NCBI GenBank assembly: GCA_947623455.1
Contig: OX392534.1
Span: 41,855,426 to 41,919,425, forward strand
DNA from: Mimachlamys varia
Taxonomy: Eukaryota > Mollusca > Bivalvia > Pectinida > Pectinidae
Direction: 5' to 3'
DNA length: 64,000 bases
Shown: positions 50,901-59,900 of the stretch, piece after piece
How positions within the stretch are numbered: the stretch's first letter is position 1
How the letters are laid out: the number at the start of each line of letters is the position of its first letter
Notes under the pieces: generated by a model
Databases searched by the model: none
What the model saw: the letters and a program-made list of their open reading frames with translations, nothing else
Told to the model about the DNA's origin: nothing
Translations under genes and position numbers: made by a program

Positions 50901-53900
50901 CCTAGCCCTCTTCTCACAGGTAAGTGTTAGTCCCTTACATAGTTTAGATCTATTATTAGTCCTTACTACCAGTTAATCCTGGGGTGTGGGGGACTATAGT
51001 TTTCCTCGCTGTCTGTCCGTCCGTCCATCCGTCCACTGAAGTTTGTTAGCACTCTAGTAACTTTCATTCTTTCATGGATTTTCATCAAACTGCTTATACA
51101 AATGAACTTGTAAAGGATTGAAATGTCTTTAAAGAGTTTGAGTTACAGGGTTGTTGGGTCAAGGTCAAGGTCACTGTTGCTATTTATACAAAAATCATTG
51201 TCAGCACTCTAGTGGCTTTGTTTCTTGTTGGATTTTCATCAAACTACACAACTGATAAAGGATCAAAATATCTTCGTGTTCGAGTTTCAATTTAAGGTCA
51301 AATAATTTCAAAATGTAATTTTAAACCACCAAAGATATGTAAGAGATGCAAACCATATTTATAGCAAACGAAGTATAATGATGGTTTGTGTCTCTTGTGT
51401 GAACACCTTACACATCTTTGGTGGTTTACACTCATTATACTTCGTTTGCTATAAATAATATTATGTTTCTTGATGAAGGGAGAGGTGTACTCGTTTGGTT
51501 GTGGATTCTTTGGCCAGCTTGGTTTGGAGACAAACAAAAAACAGACGTTACCAGTGAGAATACACGCACTGAAGGGAAAGGTTCTCTTTGTCAGCACCAA
51601 ATTCTTCCACAATGTAAGTAGTCACAAATTAATAATTTGTATATATTTCTTTATCATTACATACATTTAATCATCTGGTAAAAGAACTTATAATTTTGAA
51701 AAAAATAATTAAATATATATATGTAAAAATGAAAAAATATCATACAAAAAATACCCAGTTGCATAATGATTAAACTTTTCATCACATGCAAGCTGATTAT
51801 CATGGATACTACCAGGTAAGGTTTAGCTACATATAATTTTCATCAAACTCTTCCACTGAGTTTTGAAATGAATAGCATGTTTGTGTGTGAAAATACCATG
51901 TATAGGGGTCAAATCAGTGAGTGTAATTGAGGCTTTAAATCAATTTTTAAAATGGATTGTGTTTTTCCAGATTGCAGTGACACAGAGTAATCATGTGTTC
52001 TCCTGGGGTTGTCATCCGTACAACCTGCGATTTGCCGCACATTCCATCCGTAAGGCGCGCCAGGCTGGTGCTGTCGTCGGGGATCCAGTCGACCATTTCC
52101 TACTGCCAGACCTAGTCGACACTAGCTTTGTACATGGGCGTATTACGCAGGTAATGACAGAAATGTCAATCACATGATAGTCAATATTAACTTAGAATTT
52201 GACTTGGTAATTGAATTTGACGAGTTTTTCAGAAAGGACCAACAATCAGTCTCTGGTCTGTATATAAAAAAAATTGAATCAAAATGGTAAGATTTTATCA
52301 GGTAATGTTGTAACTCTGAATATTAGATATTGTCTGACTTTTCTCGATTCTCATTGGCTAAAATATGGTCACGTGGAGGTCAATATTATGTGATATTGAC
52401 CTGATATTTCTACTTTTAGAAACACCGAGTCAATATTGCATTTATGACATCATAATCATCGTGACGTCACAATGCCTCTCTGAAAATGTCATGCTTCATC
52501 AAGATAGATAAAATGCAATTTCAGTCTTTTAGAAATAGGTTTCTTTATTATCTAATAATAAAATTAAGGACCTTTGATTCAGTTAATATGGTGTTATACC
52601 GACCTTATAGAATCTAAAGTATTGACTGAGGGTGAATATTTTATTCTACCAGGTCGGTATAACACCATATTGACCTCACCAAACGTCCATAATTGATAAA
52701 TGGATGTTTCCTATTTAGGTAGTTACTTTGTGTCTTCCTGGTCTGAACTTTAATGAAAACATTTGCTGTTGTAACAGGTTAAGATAGGTAAACTTATACT
52801 TATGAAGATATGTCCTAACCCAGGAACAATGTATTGAGATAGGAAAACCTAGGGTGAAGATCATCCTATTAACACAGGTATTGCAGTGAAGCTATATCCT
52901 ATTTGACATGTATATATAGCTCTTAATAGTGAAAACACATTCTATTTGGACAGGTATGATTTTATGAAACTGAAGCGTATTCGCCATAGTACATGTCCCG
53001 CACTTCCACATATCACGACAACATGACACAGACTCTGGACCATGCTGTTTATTTGACTACACAATAATTCGTTACGTCATACACATCCAATGGGATACAC
53101 TAATGTCCGAATCGTACGGATCAATATTATCCGGAATCACTATACTGCTAATACATTACGAAATCCTATTTAGACAAGTATAACTTATATTTGTAAAGAC
53201 ACATCCTATTTAGACAGGTATAGCTTATCGTGAAGAAATGTACAGGTTAAATTTGTAATGAAAACATGTCCTGTTTACCAGGTAGATATTATTGTGGTGA
53301 AAATATACAGTGTTTAGACAGGTAAAATTTACATATTTGTGAAAACATGTCCTTGTGATAGATACGTAAAATTTGTAATGAAACATTGCCTAATTAAACA
53401 GGTAAAACTGATGGCAAAACGAGGTTCTGATTATACAGATAAAACATATTTATGGTACCATTTTAAAGATGATTATCTTTCCTGTAGGCTGTTTGTGGCA
53501 GCTCCCACTCAGCACTGGTCACTCTGGATGGAGATGTTTACACCTGGGGAAGAAACATGGACGGACAGATAGGAAACAACTCCAGGCAGGACATGGTCAG
53601 TACAGGAATGACTGTAATGATAGAAACTTCTTCTAAAAAACCGTAAGGCAAAGAGTCATATTTGTCCCATAGCTATAAATGTTTGTTCAAAAATATGACC
53701 ATGACCCATTTACAATTATTAAGGGTCACAAGGGTAAGATAAATACAAAGATAAAATTATTTTCTGTTTGTTTTCAATCACTAACTAGTAAAAAAAAAAA
53801 GAAGAAGAAAAGAAATGGTAATTCAATATTTCAACCGAATATGAAAGATATTTTTTATTAAAAATACATTTTATGAATATTTTTAGCAGTATTTCCAATC

Positions 53901-56900
53901 AATTTGTTTATTGTTTTAAGAAAATTCCGAGCATGGTGACTAACATAAATGATCGCAGTGTAACACATATCACCATTGGAGGAGAGTTCAACATCGCACA
54001 GGATTCAGATGGACTCGTCTGGGGCTGGGGCAAGAATGACATGGGACAGGTAACTATCATCACAGAAGTAGGTCATGGGACAGGTAACTATCATCACTGA
54101 AGTAGGTCATGGGACAGGTAACTATCATCACTGAAGTAGGTCATAGGACAGGTAACTATCATCACTGAAGTACATTTTGTAGGTCATGAGACTGGTAACT
54201 ATCATCACTGAAGTACATTTTGTAGGTCATGGGACAGGTAACTATCATCACTGAAGTAGGTCATGGGACAGGTAACTATCATCACAGAAGTAGGTCATGG
54301 GACAGGTAACAATCATCACAGAAGTAGGTCATAGGACAGGTAACTATCATCACAGAAGTAGGTCATAGGACAGGTAACTATCATCACAGAAGTAGGTCAT
54401 AGGACAGGTAACTATCATCACAGAAGTAGGTCATGGGACAGGTACCTATCATCACACAAGTACATGTAGGTCATGGGACAGGTACATTGTAACCATTATT
54501 ACAGAAGTGGGTCAAAACTTAGCGAATCTAAAACTAACTTCAACATAAAGCTTGAAAATAAAAAAGTATCTATAGTCATGACCATCGTTTATCTACTGAT
54601 AAAGATTTCTTAACAGTGGACAGTTTTTTAACAGTTGATAACAATTACAAATGGAGACAACCAACCTAACAATTGATAGCACAGTGATCATGACCTATTA
54701 CCTGTTACCTGTCGTCGAGGTGTTGTTTATAGGCTTCTGCCTCTGACCCGTGTCGTCGAGGTCTTGTTTATTGGTTTCTGCCTCTCTGACCCGTCACATT
54801 AGTTGTTACATTAATAACATGTCAAACAATTGTTGTGCTTGTATGTATCAGACCTCATCAAACTTGCCCTAGAGAGTTTATAATTTCCACTAGCTTATGA
54901 AAACATGTTGTGACTTGGATAAAAGGATTTGCTTGTATCATATAGAAATATGTTGTTGACGTCGGGAATAAAACCTAACGACACTTTGTTTTGTCTCTGA
55001 AAGGTAAAACAGGAGAAGTTTGAACCCTCCCTCTCCACCACCACGACCCACAAGGTCATCAAGACCCACAACAGACGGCGAGCAGGTAGTGGTATCACCG
55101 AGCTCCTTTTACCCACCGTCTGTCAGGGGTTTCCTAACGCCAAACCTACCACATCTCTATGGAGACCATCCCACCTCACGAGATCCGGGTCATATGATAG
55201 TTCAGATGGAGAAACATGGGTAAGTTTTTTGAAGGTCAAGGACACTAACCATGAATGTAGTTTCATTTTCTATACAATTAAGATCGTTGTTTCCTGCAAA
55301 TGTTCAGAATATAGAATATAACAGATTTCCTATGAAATCATCAGCAAAAGGTTGTTTTTGATATCAGAAAATCATCAATGAAAGGTTGTTTTTGAGATAA
55401 GAAGAAATGTTACGGTAAATTTTTCTCCACAGTGGTCTGAGGACAACCAAGATGATGTCCAGTTAGATCTCCTTCCCGACCTACAATCACTTGGCAACAG
55501 AAAGTATGGCCGCATCACCATACATGAAGTCCTACAGGTATTTAATACTTTGGTGATTTATTATGTTTTTGGTAAACAGTAAATGTGCCTGGTCAAATTA
55601 CACTGCGACGTCAATCATAACTTATCATCAATTCCTGTGTAATTCATAAATAACAACACAAATACAGTAGATATTTTTAATATTAATTATTGAAATGAAT
55701 CTGCTTTCGTCGTCTGACATCAAGACAACATTCGCTTGCCAAGATCCAAACGTAGTTTAGCTAATTCTAGAAAACAATATTTCTCCACCACAGCACCTGT
55801 CCGAGTTGTGTAACTGTATGAAGATACTGCGACAGTGTGTGAATGTTGAAGACTGGCTCAGTGCCGCCTATGTCTGTCTCTACCAAAACAACTACGCACA
55901 GGTAAGTTTTATTTACTTCTGTCTCTACCAAAACAACTATGCACAGGTGAGTTTTATATCTGTCTGTCTCTACCAAAACAACTATGCACAGGTGAGTTTT
56001 ATATCTGTCTGTCTCTACCAAAACAACTTTGCACAGGTAAGTTTTATATCTGTCTGTCTCTACCAAAACAACTACGCATAGGTGAGTTTTATATCTGTCT
56101 GTCTCTACCAAAACAACTTTGCACAGGTTAGTTTTATATCTGTCTGTCTCTACCAAAACAACTTTGCACAGGTAAGTTTTATATCTGTCTGTCTCTACCA
56201 AAACAACTTTCCACAGGTAAGTTTTATATCTGTCTGTCTCTACCAAAACAACTTTGCACAGGTGAGTTTTATATCTGTCTGTCTCTACCAAAACAACTAC
56301 GCACAGGTAAGTTTTATATCTGTCTGTCTCTACCAAAACAACTTTGCACAGGTGAGTTTTATATCTGTCTGTCTCTACCAAAACAACTACGCACAGGTAA
56401 GTTTTATATCTGTCTGTCTCTACCAAAACAACTTTGCACAGGTAAGTTTTATTTACTTCTGTCTCTACCAAAACAACTTTGCACAGGTAAGTTTTATATC
56501 TGTCTGTCTCTACCAAAACAACTACGCACAGGTAAGTTTTATTTACTTCTGTCTCTACCAAAACAACTTTGCATAGGTAAGTTTTATATACGTCTGTCTC
56601 TACCAAAACAACTACGCACAGGTAAGTTTTATATCTGTCGGCTCAGACTGTCAGCTCACAAATTAAATATTGAATCCGGGCGATATGTTGGCATTGATAG
56701 AAGTAAAAGATTTTGTACTCTATGTAATCTAAATGATATAGAAGACGAGTTTCGTTTTGTTTTAGTTTGCCCTAAGTATTCTGATTTAAGACAGAAATAT
56801 TTAAAATGCTATTATAGAAATAATCCAAGTGTATATAAGCTTACACAATTACTTAATACAAAGAATGTTAAAGACTTATGTAATCTTGGGAAATATCTGT

Positions 56901-59900
56901 TAGCGGCAAATAAGTGCCGATCACAAGCATGAGATATACATGTGTATAAATATTTATATATTTTTTGCAATGATAATAATGATTAATGTTGCTATTATAC
57001 TACTGCATCGTTCATTCTCCTGTGGCCAATTTAACATTTTGTATATTTCTAAATATCCTGTATATTATATGTTTACACTGATAAGCTGTAAGACTTAAAG
57101 TCAATAAAGAACTTGATCTTGAACTTGAACGTGTCTGTCTCTACCAAAACATTTATACACAGGTAAGTTTTATATCTGTCTGTCTCTACCAAAACAACTA
57201 CGCACAGGTAAGTTTTATATATGTCTGTCTCTACCAAAACAACTATGTACAGGTAAGTTTTATATATGTCTGTCTCTACCAAAACAACTACGCACAGGTA
57301 AGTTTTATATATGTCTGTCTCTACCAAAACAACTACGCACAGGTAAGTTTTATATATGTCTGTCTCTACCAAAACAACTACGCACAGGTAAGTTTTATAT
57401 ATGTCTGTCTCTACCAAAACAACTACGCACAGGTAAGTTTTATATATGTCTGTCTCTACCAAAACAACTACGCACAGGTAAGTTTTATATATGTCTGTCT
57501 CTACCAAAACAACTACGCACAGGTAAGTTTTATATCTGTTTTGTCTCTACCAAAACAACTACGTACAGGTAAGTTTTATATATGTTTGTCTCTACCAAAA
57601 CAACTACGCACAGGTAAGTTTTATATCTGTCTGTCTCTACCAAAACAACTACGCACAGGTAAGTTTTATATACATCTGTCTCTACCAAAACAACTACGCA
57701 CAGGTGAGTTTTATAAATGTCATATGTGACACATATAATTATGCGTAATTCTTGTATATAAATCATTGTGTGTGACCCGTTACAGGCGCTGGCCTACCAC
57801 CTGAAGGCACTTACGTCCTACTCCGCGGTGTTTGGCGGTGATTTCCTACAGGGTACAGAGAAAGTCGTCCAGCACTATCTCAGGTTAGCTTCATACAGTC
57901 CAACCTTGATATCTCAATTTGTATAATTATAATAAGTATTTCGTCGGTCCCATCAAACTTCATCCCAAGCATTCAAACTTACTTAACACTAATACTCAAC
58001 TTCATCCCAGACATTCAAACTTACTTAACACAAATACTCAGATAACTCAAAGATTTCTCAAGGCCCTGCCGACTTTCTGATAACTCAAAGATTTCTCAAG
58101 TCCCTGCCGACTTTCAGATAGCGTGGTTCAAATGTATTTTAATGTCATGGAAAATATGGATCATCAATAAAATCAAAACAAAACTGAAGACTTAAAATGT
58201 TACCTCATCAGATGAAAAATGAAAAGAGTTGCATTTTCTTCTATAATAAAAAATATTTACTTTTGGGACTTATCTGGAGTATATGTTGCATAATCTGAAC
58301 GTTATTCTATTAATGTAATAATTGGATACTTTTGTTTTTGTCAGACTTTGTATCACACAGGAACTGCCAGCCTCCCAGAAAGAGGAGAACTACAGACTTG
58401 TCCTAATACAGGTAGAGTTACTATAGGGACCCTCCTCACTCAGGATACACTTTTACAAATCATAATGTATGGCTTCACATGATATATTTTTAAAAAAAAA
58501 TAGAAAAAAAATCATTAAAAGTATCTGAAAAGATAATTTGATAAATCATCGAGGAAGATAATCTTTCCAAGTCTAAATACTAAGAACAATAAGCAGTGTG
58601 ACATCAAGAAGAATCAACTGTACCTACCTGGGCCCATATTCATGAAACTATTTTCGTGCTCAATCATTGATTCTGTGCTCAAGCTTAATTTCTTGTTCTG
58701 GTTGCAGCTTAATGATAAATTTTATTTTGTGAATGATAAGGAAGAACTTTGAAGAGATTTAAAGCTGAATTCAATTTCAATGTTCTGTTTTGACATTTTG
58801 ACGGTTTAACATGATTTAAGTGAGTTGATAGAAAGTTGGTTTGAGCACAAAATCCACGCTTGAGCAATGAGAATGGTTTCATGAAAACTGGTCCTAGTGT
58901 TAAAAATGTCATGAAATGAACTTCCAAGCTGTTGTCTGTCTTATAAATGTGATTTTAGTTAAAGATGTGATGAAATGAAAAAGTTGTTGCTTGTATTATG
59001 TGATTTTAGATGCTGGAACACTGGGAGAGGCATGACTTGTCAGTCAGTAGGCTCGAGGCTTTGCTGACTGACCACATGGACAGTGTGTGCTGTATTCTCA
59101 GTACATTCCTATTCTGGTCAGTATAGAAAACATATCCTTGATTAAATCTTAACTTTATGTTTCTTTTTATCAAAATCAAATTGTAGAATTGAATTGTTAT
59201 TACTTTTGAGTTTCAATTGCTTCATACATTGAACTTAGCTTCGTAAATTACAGGGGGACAGTTTGCTGAAATTCATGAATTAATCTGGAAAATTTTACAT
59301 TCTCATCAATTATACTGAGATTCAGGAACTATTCTTGGACAAATGGTGAATATTCAAAAAAACTATTTCCTATAGAAAAAAACCCAACAAAATATTAAGT
59401 AAAAATTGATGTTGATAAATTGTATAGAAGATACTTCTCAAGATTTATTGTAAAAATAAATGTTCCTGATGTAACTTCATTTGAAGGAAAAATCCCAAGA
59501 CTGATGAAGGAGGAGAAACCATGGAGATGCCAATTTGCATAGGTGTTTCCGGCCAATTTATGATGCATTTTACAACCAAGTTCTGTCTCCAAGTGCTTCA
59601 AAAGGTCTTTGATAAAATGCTTCTCTCTGACTTTGAAAAGAGATACCCGGTCAGTTATGGATCTTTAAAAAGATTATTGACATGTCGGGTTGGGTCGAGC
59701 GAATCTGACCTTGACCTCCAGCCAGGCGATAAACTCATACCGTTCGATCAACTGTGGCAGGATGTGGTTCAGAACCTACAAAAGAGTTCAGAATCACGTG
59801 ACTATATATACATCACACGAACCGATATTGATCACATGACAGAAAAACTTGGGCAGACTCAAGGTCCGCAGTCCATCCAAGAGGAAGTGAACTCACAGGA

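Noticed and set aside
35867..50919. Assembly collapse or expansion as the full explanation of the arrays
   Set aside because: Not excluded for copy number. However, the arrays differ in unit size, age and variants, some are diverged, and one contains a LINE, so they are unlikely all to be artefacts.
48300..50976. Ladder of ~65-codon frames every 86 bp
   Set aside because: By-products of the exon 20 array: the same exon tail read in shifting frames, with no acceptor between copies.
55767..57766. Minus-strand frames of 78-279 codons (VVLVETDRYKTYLC repeats)
   Set aside because: Antisense reading of the 45-bp exon 27 array; no independent gene signals.
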